Shown in pieces: positions 32,449 to 40,001 of a stretch of 64,000 nt of DNA; within the stretch, counting starts at the first letter, position 1; the number at the start of each line of letters is the position of its first letter. The DNA comes from Caldilineaceae bacterium (GTDB lineage: Bacteria; Chloroflexota; Anaerolineae; Caldilineales; Caldilineaceae). The translations under genes were made by a program, and so were the position numbers. Below the pieces are notes generated by a model that saw only the letters and a list, made by a program, of their open reading frames with translations, was not told the DNA's origin and did not search any database. The stretch lies in assembly GCA_020634755.1 (NCBI GenBank), contig JACKBC010000023.1, positions 36,553 to 100,552 of the forward strand. Direction: 5' to 3'.

Positions 32449-32849
32449 CGGTCTACTTGCTCCTCGTTTCCTATTACTCTGAATCGGCGCGGCGCGGGCA
32501 TCTCGGGCGCCGGACCGGGCAAAGCATTGCGGGTCTCGACCTCCGCGCGGCGCTCTCGTGGCTGCCTTGGCGCTGCGTAAAAATTGTTTGTAATGTTGTT
32601 CACTACCTGCGGCGGCGGCAATGCTTCAAGTTGTGGCCGCCGTGGTTGACCATAGTGTTCTCGGTGGTAGTCGTCGCGCCGCTTCTCGCTGGCCAGCATG
32701 AGAAGCGCCGTGGGTATGCCCGCCATAATGCCGAACAACATGCCGATGGCCATGCCCATAGCGTCACTGCTCAGACTTCCACCTATGCGCCAGCCGATGC
32801 CGCCGACGAAAATCAATAAGATTGCTGTGATAACCGCTTTCATTGCCAC
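32445..32849 (-). CDS. two-TM membrane protein of the element
   Basis: 134 residues; two transmembrane helices (about 4-24 and 31-53) followed by a charged, Pro-rich cytoplasmic tail with 'PPPQVVNNITNNFYAAPRQ'. An in-frame ATG at 32843 is the alternative start. It lies between the FtsK-like ATPase and the DUF2637-like protein and may form part of a membrane complex with them. Confidence 0.55.
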   Translation of the reverse strand: MAMKAVITAILLIFVGGIGWRIGGSLSSDAMGMAIGMLFGIMAGIPTALLMLASEKRRDDYHREHYGQPRRPQLEALPPPQVVNNITNNFYAAPRQPRERRAEVETRNALPGPAPEMPAPRRFRVIGNEEQVDR

Positions 32850-33706
32850 ACCTCCGTTAGAAGTTTTCTGATTTCATCTGCGCCCAGCCAGGCGGCTTGA
32901 AACTGCACCTGTTCACCGCCGTAGCAAAGCAACATGTCACCGCGTCCGGCTAGCTTCCTGGTCGCTGGATGTTCCTCAGCTTTACCAAGAATGCAAGTCT
33001 TGAACAGTGGGTGATTCACCGTCTCGGGCTTCTGTGTGGCCGCTATGATGCGCAAATTAGAGACGTTGAATAGGCCATCGGGTATACCGCCACAGTCGGC
33101 TATTTCATCAACCACAACCACAGTGGGCGCTATCTGATTCGCAGCGTAGCGCCAGGCATCCGGCGCACACTCAAAGAAGTCTGCCTTGGGGAACCGAGAT
33201 AGTACCTTTAGCCCTCTAATCTTCGGGTCAACAATCACGAAATGTAGGTCTCTGTTGCAGTAGGCCAGCGTTGCCGCTATTGTGCGCAGCAGCGCCGTCT
33301 TGCCACACCCGTGGTCTCCGACAATTAGTGTATGGCCATTCATGCGCAGCAGCAGCGGCGTTCCACGGGTATCTTTGCCAAGTATGGCGGTCTGGTGAGG
33401 GACGCGGCCTATCTCTTCCATAAGCGCAGTGACGCGCATCAGCGACGATTCACCTAGCGGTATCTCTAGGCAGATTTCGCCATCTTCTCTGTAGATGCGC
33501 ACTTCTCTCGCTGCAAGTGCGACGGCTATTGCGCCAGCCAGTGGGCGAACCTGGTCAATGCTGGCGCGGGTATCTATCTCGAATTTGATTAGGCGAGGCG
33601 TCACGGTTCCGCCTTCGACTCTGGCCACTATACGGTTAGTGGCAAGTACCTCCTCTATGTCATCGGCCATCATTTCAAGTTTTGCCCGTTGTCGTAGATT
33701 GTCCAT
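32840..33706 (-). CDS. FtsK/SpoIIIE-like DNA translocase motor
   Basis: 288 residues. The compact motor has Walker A 'GDHGCGKT' (130-137), Walker B 'VVVVDE' (196-201) and the FtsK-type order 'HTLIVGDHGCGKTALLRTIAATL', 'HFVIVDPKIRGLKVLS', 'LRIIAATQKPE'. The N-terminal ~100 residues form a beta-rich FtsK-alpha-like domain. No membrane domain of its own; the two membrane proteins downstream may supply it. In actinobacterial elements one FtsK-like hexamer (TraB) moves double-stranded DNA between cells; here that role, or DNA packaging, is inferred. RBS TTTTGGAG before ATG 33706. Confidence 0.8.
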   Translation of the reverse strand: MDNLRQRAKLEMMADDIEEVLATNRIVARVEGGTVTPRLIKFEIDTRASIDQVRPLAGAIAVALAAREVRIYREDGEICLEIPLGESSLMRVTALMEEIGRVPHQTAILGKDTRGTPLLLRMNGHTLIVGDHGCGKTALLRTIAATLAYCNRDLHFVIVDPKIRGLKVLSRFPKADFFECAPDAWRYAANQIAPTVVVVDEIADCGGIPDGLFNVSNLRIIAATQKPETVNHPLFKTCILGKAEEHPATRKLAGRGDMLLCYGGEQVQFQAAWLGADEIRKLLTEVWQ

Positions 33707-33853
33707 GTGTTATATCTCCAAAAGTTGCTATTTGGCGACATGTGCGGCCTGGATTGCCCTACTAATAGCCTCCCCTGCCGCGCACTTTCAGTCGAGAGTG
33801 TGCAATAATTGAACGCTTGTTTGCTCGCTCCTTTGCACACTCCCTTGCTCGCC

Positions 33854-34243
33854 CTATTGCTTGCGTTGTTGCGCAGCCGCCCAACGTGGTAAGCGAATCA
33901 TAACCGGCTGCAATCCGTGTTTTTTCATGGCGCGCTCTGCCGCGTTGATGGCCTCCATACATGCCTGAAAGCTCGTCTCTGTGATGTCGCTCCCGTTGTG
34001 GATGCGCGCTGCCATCATTAGCGCGCGCCCCCACTCCCATGCCCTGCGTGACATGCCCATTTCCAAACATGCCCGTTGGCTGATGGCGTCACCACGGAAT
34101 CGCCACTCGACCATCTGGCGCGCGTTCTTCACAGCCAGGCGCAAAGTCTTGTCAGCGCGGCTCATGTTAGCCACACGATAAAAGCGTCTCAGTTCGCCCT
34201 GTAGCTGGGCGTTCTTTGCTTGTAAAACCTGTACGTTATTCAC
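33854..34243 (-). CDS. helical element protein, unknown
   Basis: 129 residues from GTG 34243, overlapping the previous stop. Helical with many Arg/Met ('RRAWEWGRALMMAARIHNGSD', 'AINAAERAMKKHGLQPVMIRLP'); no recognised motif. About 150 bp without a gene follow before the FtsK-like gene. Confidence 0.5.
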   Translation of the reverse strand: MNNVQVLQAKNAQLQGELRRFYRVANMSRADKTLRLAVKNARQMVEWRFRGDAISQRACLEMGMSRRAWEWGRALMMAARIHNGSDITETSFQACMEAINAAERAMKKHGLQPVMIRLPRWAAAQQRKQ

Positions 34244-34793
34244 TATCGGACCCCCGTAAGTGGTTCTGGTAGAGTCTCATTTTTTCCATGCGATACTCAT
34301 GGTCAAGCTCGATACGCAGCCGGTCATTGTCTACAATGGCCATGTTGATGTCGGCTTGCTGATTGATGGCGTGTTTGGCGATCTCCCCCCGCTGGCGCTC
34401 GACCCCATGCACACTGTGCTTATGGTCCTGGCCGTTGAGCCAGATAAAGCCGATGGCGCCCACGGTGACGGTTCCAAACATGCCCAGCACGATAGACGCC
34501 CCCGGCCCCGTAACGCCCCACCAGGCGCCCAAAATGGCCAGCAGCAGGCCAAAGGCGACGGCTAAGACCAACATGTACCTAAGCCTGATTCCCGTCGCCT
34601 GGGCGGTTGTGAGGGCGGTATCAGTCTGTTTGGCGCTGACGCCTGACTCCAGGGCTATAGGGATGGGTTGGACCTCTACAACCGATTGTGGCGAGGCCTT
34701 GACGATCTCCCCCTGTTCAACTGCTTCCCACGCCGCGAAAGTTGGCTGCTGCTGGGCCTTATACGCAACGTGGTCGTAGTACTTTTCACTCAT
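34236..34793 (-). CDS. membrane protein with two TM helices and coiled coil
   Basis: 185 residues: a soluble 70-residue N-terminus, two transmembrane helices ('MLVLAVAFGLLLAILGAWWG', 'ASIVLGMFGTVTVGAIGFIWL'; about 74-123) and a charged C-terminal coiled coil ('GEIAKHAINQQADINMAIVDNDRLRIELDHEY'). Good RBS GGAGGTGA before ATG 34793. Likely part of the membrane module with 31558-32849. No family named. Confidence 0.55.
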   Translation of the reverse strand: MSEKYYDHVAYKAQQQPTFAAWEAVEQGEIVKASPQSVVEVQPIPIALESGVSAKQTDTALTTAQATGIRLRYMLVLAVAFGLLLAILGAWWGVTGPGASIVLGMFGTVTVGAIGFIWLNGQDHKHSVHGVERQRGEIAKHAINQQADINMAIVDNDRLRIELDHEYRMEKMRLYQNHLRGSDSE

Positions 34794-34797
34794 GGGC

Positions 34798-34914
34798 TCA
34801 CCTCCCCGCGGCTATGGCCAATGCAATGATGACGACGAAGATAAAGCAGCCCGCGCCGCCGCGACTTTCGCACGCCAGACCAGCCAGGAGAAACAGAAAA
34901 AATAGTGCTAACAT
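34798..34914 (-). CDS. 38-residue membrane microprotein
   Basis: ATG 34914 to TGA 34798. 'LALFFLFLLAGLACES' is followed by a short polar turn 'RGGAG' and a second hydrophobic stretch 'FIFVVIIALAIAAGR'. Its start overlaps the stop of the previous gene (34908), and the GGAGGTGA of the next gene overlaps its end. Too short for family assignment. Confidence 0.5.
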   Translation of the reverse strand: MLALFFLFLLAGLACESRGGAGCFIFVVIIALAIAAGR

Positions 34915-35126
34915 TGCTCGTCATCTCCTTCACCCCCTTGCAACTGGCGCGCAATTTCGGTGTCAATGTCGGCGACAAACGCGCACCACTCAGCAAACGA
35001 AAAAATGAAGTCCTGATACGGTTCAGGATCCGGCCAGCGGCCAATCACGACTACACCGTCGCCAATCTGCACGTGGGCAGTGTCAGCGCGAGTTTCCACT
35101 TTGCGTGTTTCAACCTTCGGCGTCAT
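34908..35126 (-). CDS. small acidic element protein, unknown
   Basis: 72 residues from ATG 35126 (overlapping the preceding gene's end). 'DTAHVQIGDGVVVIGRW' then 'DFIFSFAEWCAFVADIDTEIARQL'; this resembles small DUF-type proteins of actinobacterial elements but no named family is certain. Confidence 0.45.
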   Translation of the reverse strand: MTPKVETRKVETRADTAHVQIGDGVVVIGRWPDPEPYQDFIFSFAEWCAFVADIDTEIARQLQGGEGDDEQC

Positions 35127-35352
35127 GCTGCACCACCTCGCCAGATACATGGCCATTGGTGGCAGCGAGGGCGGCATGGGCGTCATTCCACCCGGCTGCA
35201 TAGCCCTCGACGCATCCGGCAAAGCGGATTAAGTCGTGCTCGAGCGCGCCCAACAGTTGGTGAACTGTTGCGCCGGCCTTGTCCCATTCATTCCGCGCGG
35301 CGACGTACTCCGCGCGGGCGTCGGCAATTGTGATATTCGATTGTTTGTTCAT
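35110..35352 (-). CDS. small helical element protein, unknown
   Basis: 80 residues, helical: 'ADARAEYVAARNEWDKAGATVHQLLGALEHDLIRFAGCVEGYAAG'. ATG 35352 follows AGAGGA. First gene of the leftward membrane/FtsK segment. Confidence 0.45.
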   Translation of the reverse strand: MNKQSNITIADARAEYVAARNEWDKAGATVHQLLGALEHDLIRFAGCVEGYAAGWNDAHAALAATNGHVSGEVVQHDAEG

Positions 35353-35516
35353 AAGGATATGGTCCTCTCTGGCCCTATTGGCCAGCTAAAGACCGTTGAG
35401 GGGTTGTGTAAGGGGCCAGGTATGATAAACTACCCGCTAGCCCTATCCGTTGCCCTACAACGGTTATGGGATATGCCCCTGGTCGGTGGTGCTGTCACCG
35501 GCCAGGGGTTAAAACA

Positions 35517-35741
35517 CTAAGTATCATCGGCTGAACTATCAGCCTTTACGGGTGCGATGGTGCTGCACGCGTGCTTGAGTAAAGCGATAAGTCCACCATT
35601 GTCTAGCTGCAAAATGAAATAGTACGGCTCTACTCGCACAAGCTGGCCCGTTATGGTGCGCTGCCAGTCGAACGAACGTATTTGCACACGGCGGTTCAGG
35701 AGTCGCTTCTCAATCTTCAAGGGTTGTGGTTGGTCGGTCAT
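35517..35741 (-). CDS. Hfq-like Sm-fold protein
   Basis: 74 residues from ATG 35741 (AGAGGA nine bases upstream); a coupled ATG at 35759, overlapping the integrase stop, would add six. The Sm1-like part 'LLNRRVQIRSFDWQRTITGQLVRVEPYYFILQLDNG' and the Sm2-like 'LIALLKHACSTIAP' match Hfq's 'KHAISTVVP' in position and spacing. Hfq hexamers bind RNA; a phage/element-encoded Sm protein next to a structured RNA gene (30884-31448) is suggestive, but no interaction is shown. Confidence 0.55.
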   Translation of the reverse strand: MTDQPQPLKIEKRLLNRRVQIRSFDWQRTITGQLVRVEPYYFILQLDNGGLIALLKHACSTIAPVKADSSADDT

Positions 35742-35755
35742 ACTCTCAATTCCTC

Positions 35756-36676
35756 TCATAGCTTCCAGTTGTCGGCGGGGCTGTATGATTTTCCAGCCGC
35801 TTCAATGTCCACTTCTGCGAGTCTGGCATAGTGGAGAGACATTTGAATTGTTGTATGCCCCAAGATGCGCTGTAGCTCCGCCACGTTGCCCCCATTCCTC
35901 AGAAACGTAATTGCAAAAGTGTGCCTGAATTTGTGAACGGTTAAGTCTTGGACACCTGCTAGATCTGCAATCGCCTGCAAGGTACGGCGCAAATTGTTGC
36001 GCTCGATGGGTGAGCCTGTCTTTGTGGCAAACAGCGGACTGGTTGCTTTGGTCCTACGTTCAGCAAGGTAGCGCCAAATTGCTTTCCTGGCTCTGTCGCC
36101 CAAGTAGACCGCGCGCGGCTTGTCGCCTTTGCCATGTTGGATATGCAAGCGCCCCCGCTGGTCGTCATAGTCATAAAGCATGAGATTGCATAACTCACTG
36201 GCGCGGATGCCGGTATCAAGCAGTACAAGCAATATGGCTTTGTCTCTATCGGCTGTCGGGCGTAGGCTTTTGGCTGGTTTGCCTTTACGTGACTTCCAGG
36301 GCGTTGAGTATTCCGCGGCTATCAGCAGCGCTCTGATTTCCCCCTTGGTAAATGGCTCTATAATGCTCTCTGGAAAGCTCGGGACGGCTATCTTTCCTCG
36401 AATGATATGGGGTGTACCTAGTTCGATTTCTGCCCACGTCCAGAGGCTTGAGAGCGGTATCCAGGCATCATGTACACTACGCTTGCTGTAATTTCGGTCC
36501 AGCAATAAATGCTCAAGAAATCGGCGTATATCGCGAGTGGTAATCTCGCCAAACTCAGCATCGCCTGTGAACGCAATCAGGTACTTAAAAAATCGGCTAT
36601 AGTTGGTCACGGTGGTTTTACTAAGCTCGCGCCTTCGGTCGAGCCAAAAGCCATCAATCACGGCAGAAAGTTTCAT
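35756..36676 (-). CDS. tyrosine recombinase / integrase (right, tRNA-proximal)
   Basis: 306 residues from ATG 36676. The upstream in-frame TTG at 36757 is rejected because it lies in the terminator stem (36713-36755). The N-terminal core-binding domain spans 1-95 and the catalytic domain 105-300: Arg158 ('DTGIRAS'), Lys184, His248-x-x-Arg251 ('HKFR'), His274 ('LGHT') and Tyr283 ('LHYAR'). All catalytic residues are present. It lies immediately inside the right tRNA copy and is transcribed from it, the classical position for the integrase that uses this tRNA as its site. Confidence 0.92.
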   Translation of the reverse strand: MKLSAVIDGFWLDRRRELSKTTVTNYSRFFKYLIAFTGDAEFGEITTRDIRRFLEHLLLDRNYSKRSVHDAWIPLSSLWTWAEIELGTPHIIRGKIAVPSFPESIIEPFTKGEIRALLIAAEYSTPWKSRKGKPAKSLRPTADRDKAILLVLLDTGIRASELCNLMLYDYDDQRGRLHIQHGKGDKPRAVYLGDRARKAIWRYLAERRTKATSPLFATKTGSPIERNNLRRTLQAIADLAGVQDLTVHKFRHTFAITFLRNGGNVAELQRILGHTTIQMSLHYARLAEVDIEAAGKSYSPADNWKL

Positions 36677-36712
36677 GGTAGATGCAGTGTAGTGTTGTGA
36701 TTTTGGGGCAAC

Positions 36713-36755
36713 AAAAAAGCCCGCTAAAACCCTTGCGAAAAGAGTCTTAACGGGC
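36713..36755 (-). terminator. element-supplied terminator for the right tRNA copy
   Basis: Minus strand GCCCG(TTAAGAC...GTTTTAG)CGGGC stem followed by TTTTTTG. It replaces the native terminator left at 16652-16685 and separates the tRNA from the integrase gene. Confidence 0.75.
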
Positions 36756-36787
36756 AATTCTGCCTGAGAAGGATATAGTTACACGAA

Positions 36788-36874
<87 letters not shown>

Positions 36875-36884
36875 GTATAATGGG

Positions 36885-36913
36885 ATTATACCCCAACCCA
36901 CCCACATAGCCAA
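36885..36913 (-). promoter_or_regulatory. tRNA-Pro promoter
   Basis: Minus strand TTGGCT (36913-36908), 17-base spacer, TATAAT (36890-36885), 17 bases from the tRNA 5' end. Confidence 0.8.
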
Positions 36914-37115
36914 AATTAAGAGAAGGAAACCGCAGATTACGCCGATGGCGCAGACTGCTTTCCGAATTTAGCCCAATCTGTGGCCTTTGTGGTTTGGGAA
37001 TCATCTCGAACGATTATACAGTTGTTGCTATTGACCGATTGCGTGATAGTATGATTGACGCAATCTGCGTCAGATAGTTGCGGTTTCCCCAAAGCCAACC
37101 AAGAAGGAAGCAACC

Positions 37116-37781
37116 ATGCACCTTGTCAGTCAAACAACGCTGGATGGTCTGAGAGCGCTTGATTCCGCTACGGTTTTCAATGCCCTGGTACGTCACGGCG
37201 GGCTGCCCAACGAAGAGTACACCGACCACACAATCCGCTGCCTGCTGCCCAATTTGGGGGCGGTGGTGGGCTACGCCGTCACCGCCGAGGTGACGACCAA
37301 CGATGCAGATACACCGGCGCTGGATTGGCCCGATTACTATGAAATCCTGGAAGCAACGCCAGGGCCGCTGGTGGCCGTGTTGAAAGATGTCGACTCGCGA
37401 CCGGGGCGGGGCGCCAGCTTTGGCGACGGTATGGCCACGGTACACAAGCGATTGGGCGTGGTCGGCGCCATTGTCGATGGCACGGTGCGCGATCTAGCGG
37501 GCATAGAACGCGTGGGGCTGCCGATCTGGGCGTGGGGCGCCGTACCCGGCCACGGCGTCTTCAACGTGACGCGCATCAACACGCCGATCACCGTGGGCCA
37601 GCTGCGCGTCCGCCCCGGCGATCTGATCTTGGCCGATGGCGACGGCTGCGTGCGCATTCCCAACGCACATGCCGATGAGATTCTGCGGCTGGCCGGCGCA
37701 GTGCGCGCAATGGAGGCTGACATTTTCGAGTTCTACAACTCGCCGGATTTTAGCGTGGCGGCCATGCGGGCGCGGCGGTAG
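37116..37781 (+). CDS. RraA-like / HMG aldolase family protein
   Basis: 221 residues. 'ILEATPGPLVAVLKDVDSRPGRGASFGDGMATVHKRLGVVGAIVDGTVRDL' contains the RraA-family substrate-loop and metal-site patterns (G-x-x-D-G-x-x-R-D near 127-136), with 'RPGDLILADGDGCVRIP' as the second signature. Family members are retro-aldolases/decarboxylases of HMG- or 4-carboxy-HMG-type acids, or regulators of RNase E; the aldolase role is more likely here, next to sugar-acid genes. Strong RBS (AAGGAAG). Confidence 0.8.
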   Translation: MHLVSQTTLDGLRALDSATVFNALVRHGGLPNEEYTDHTIRCLLPNLGAVVGYAVTAEVTTNDADTPALDWPDYYEILEATPGPLVAVLKDVDSRPGRGASFGDGMATVHKRLGVVGAIVDGTVRDLAGIERVGLPIWAWGAVPGHGVFNVTRINTPITVGQLRVRPGDLILADGDGCVRIPNAHADEILRLAGAVRAMEADIFEFYNSPDFSVAAMRARR

Positions 37782-37849
37782 CGCCGTGAATACGAAGCGC
37801 CAACTTGGTATGAGGGAACACACATTAGTATAGAAAACGGAACCTAGAG

Positions 37850-38566
37850 ATGAACACGACCACTCCCACCACATCCTCCCCCCAACAACTGACCGCGCTG
37901 GCGGAAGCGTTTTTTCGCGAAGGTAGTGCAGTGATCCCTCACCTACTGGCGACAGAAGAGGTGACGGCCTTGCGCGCCAAGACTGATGAATTTGCCCGCC
38001 ACCCCGACCCCAATAGCAAGCATACTTCGTACGCGGCGGGCACGACCTTTGTGTTGCGCCACTGTCACGAGGCCGATCCGCTCTTTGCCCAGTTGATCAC
38101 CCGCCCGGCGGTCGTGCATATTGCTGAAGCGGTGCTGGGTCCTCAAGCCAAGTTCAACGCCATGAATGTGATCCGCAACGAGCCGGGGCAGGCCATCTCC
38201 CGTTGGCATGTGGACGATGTGCTTGAATTTCCGCTGCCGCCCGACATTCCTCGCTTCGATGCGCGCATTCGCATGCCGGTGCTGTGGTTCACCATTCAGG
38301 TGGCGCTCAGCGATATTGATGATGAGGCGCATGGCCCGACCCAATATGTGCCCTATAGCCACTACTCCGGTCGCAAACCGCCCACAGACCTACTCTTCGA
38401 GGGCAACGGTCCCCAGTCGATCTATTGCAAGGCGGGTGATGCTTATCTCACCAATCACCAAACCTGGCATCGCGGCGCGCCCAACACCTCCGATCGCACG
38501 CGTTACGTGCTGCAGATACAGTTCGCCCAGCATTGGGCGGATCGCCGCTTCCGCGGGGTGGCTTGA
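37850..38566 (+). CDS. phytanoyl-CoA dioxygenase family protein
   Basis: 238 residues. 2OG-Fe(II) residues: His120-x-Asp122 in 'SRWHVDDV', His207 in 'NHQTWHRGAP', and Arg216/218 in 'SDRTRYVLQ' for 2-oxoglutarate. PhyH-family enzymes hydroxylate small molecules; the substrate cannot be inferred. It lies 68 bp after the RraA-like gene on the same strand. Confidence 0.82.
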   Translation: MNTTTPTTSSPQQLTALAEAFFREGSAVIPHLLATEEVTALRAKTDEFARHPDPNSKHTSYAAGTTFVLRHCHEADPLFAQLITRPAVVHIAEAVLGPQAKFNAMNVIRNEPGQAISRWHVDDVLEFPLPPDIPRFDARIRMPVLWFTIQVALSDIDDEAHGPTQYVPYSHYSGRKPPTDLLFEGNGPQSIYCKAGDAYLTNHQTWHRGAPNTSDRTRYVLQIQFAQHWADRRFRGVA

Positions 38567-38781
38567 CGTGGGCAGTTGCTTCCTCCGCGATGATGCCCTA
38601 ACGCTTGACACCAAAGGATGGGCTACAGCTTTTGTTGATAAATAGTAACTATTCAGGCGTCTCCTGAGCAACCAAACGGTCCCACCAAGCTGGATGCTTG
38701 GGCGCTCAGAGGACATGGACTTTGACAAGCTCAACCCTGGCGCAACAGAAATAGTTACGCCAAATAAAGGAACTCAGCGCC

Positions 38782-39924
38782 ATGCAGATTACTAAGATTG
38801 AAACGTTTCTGGTCAACATCTCCAACCGCAACTGGCCATTTGTCAAAGTACACACCGATGAAGGCATCCACGGCGTGGGCGAAGCCTATTCGTGCGGACC
38901 AGACAAGGCCACGGTGGAGGTGATCCGCGATTTTGAAGCATGGCTCATTGGCCGCGATCCGCGCGATGTAGAGGGGCTGTGGAACTTGATGTACGCCGGC
39001 TCGCGCTTTCCCGGGGGCGCCGTGGTCAACGCGGCCATCAGCGGCATTGAGCACGCGCTGTGGGATATTGCGGGCAAGGCCGCCGGCCTGCCGGTTTATC
39101 GGTTGGTGGGCGGCAAGTGCCGCAACAAGGTGCGCGTCTACCAGTCGCCACGCGGCTCTACGCCGGAGGAGCTGGCCGATAATGCCGTCAAGCTGATTGA
39201 GAAGTATGGCTACACTGCGCTCAAGCTGAGCCCGCTGCCCGATGGCTATCAGGAAATGGCGTGGAACGCGGTGCTGCGGGCCGTGGAAGCACGGGTGGGC
39301 GCCGTGCGCGAGGCCGTGGGCGATCATATAGACATTGGGTTGGACCCCCACGCCCGCATCTTTGAGCCGGGGCGGGCCCTCGAGCTGTGCCAAGTGGTGG
39401 CCCAGTTTCAGCCCATGTTTGTAGAGGAAGTGCTGCGACCCGAAAATTACGATGCGCTGGCCAAAGTGAGCCGACAGAGCCCGGTGCCATTGGCCACCGG
39501 CGAAATGCTCTACACGCGCCATGAATTCCGCGAACTGCTTCAGCTGCAAGCCGTGGACATTATTCAGCCCGACATCTGCTTAACCGGCGGCCTGTGGGAG
39601 ACCAAAAAGATTGCCGCCATGGCCGAAGCGCACTACGTCAGCGTGGCGCCGCATAACCCGTGCGGCCCCGTGGCCACGGCGGTCAACGTGCACTTTGCCG
39701 CCAGCACGCAAAACTTCATTATCCTCGAGTATCACGCCGATGATGAATCGCCGCGCCGCGACGTGGTGGATGAGCCCATCAAGCTGGTGGATGGTTATTT
39801 GGAGCTGCCCGAAAAGCCCGGTTTGGGCATCGATCTGAACACGGAAATCTTTGGCCAGTTCCCGTTCCGCTCTTGGCATCGCCCATTCCCCTGGCGTGAA
39901 GATGGCTCGCTGGCGTTTCAGTAG
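38782..39924 (+). CDS. enolase-superfamily sugar-acid dehydratase (galactonate-dehydratase-like)
   Basis: 380 residues. Mandelate-racemase/muconate-lactonising fold: N-terminal capping domain 'MQITKIETFLVNISNRNWPFVKVHTDEGIHGVGEAYS'; barrel with metal ligands in 'IGLDPHARIF', 'MFVEEVLRPEN', 'ATGEMLYTRHE'; catalytic His region 'HNPCGPVATAVNVH'. It has the C-terminal 'PGLGIDLN' typical of galactonate dehydratase relatives. The acid substrate (galactonate, gluconate, other) is not fixed by sequence. RBS AAAGGA. Confidence 0.85.
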   Translation: MQITKIETFLVNISNRNWPFVKVHTDEGIHGVGEAYSCGPDKATVEVIRDFEAWLIGRDPRDVEGLWNLMYAGSRFPGGAVVNAAISGIEHALWDIAGKAAGLPVYRLVGGKCRNKVRVYQSPRGSTPEELADNAVKLIEKYGYTALKLSPLPDGYQEMAWNAVLRAVEARVGAVREAVGDHIDIGLDPHARIFEPGRALELCQVVAQFQPMFVEEVLRPENYDALAKVSRQSPVPLATGEMLYTRHEFRELLQLQAVDIIQPDICLTGGLWETKKIAAMAEAHYVSVAPHNPCGPVATAVNVHFAASTQNFIILEYHADDESPRRDVVDEPIKLVDGYLELPEKPGLGIDLNTEIFGQFPFRSWHRPFPWREDGSLAFQ

Positions 39925-39948
39925 ATTGAATTTTAGTAGAGTGAAATC

Positions 39949-39997
39949 GTGAACCGCAGATTACACAGATTTTTCTACAAATCAACCTGCGGTTCAC
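39949..39997. terminator. terminator hairpin between convergent genes
   Basis: GTGAACCGCAG and CTGCGGTTCAC, perfect 11-bp arms with a 27-base loop. Contains the CCGCAGATTACACAG motif seen elsewhere in the window. Confidence 0.6.
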
Positions 39998-40001
39998 ACA
40001 A

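Noticed and set aside
36677..36757. N-terminal extension of the right integrase from the TTG at 36757
   Set aside because: The extension would be encoded by an intrinsic terminator stem, and the core-binding domain starts at the ATG at 36676.
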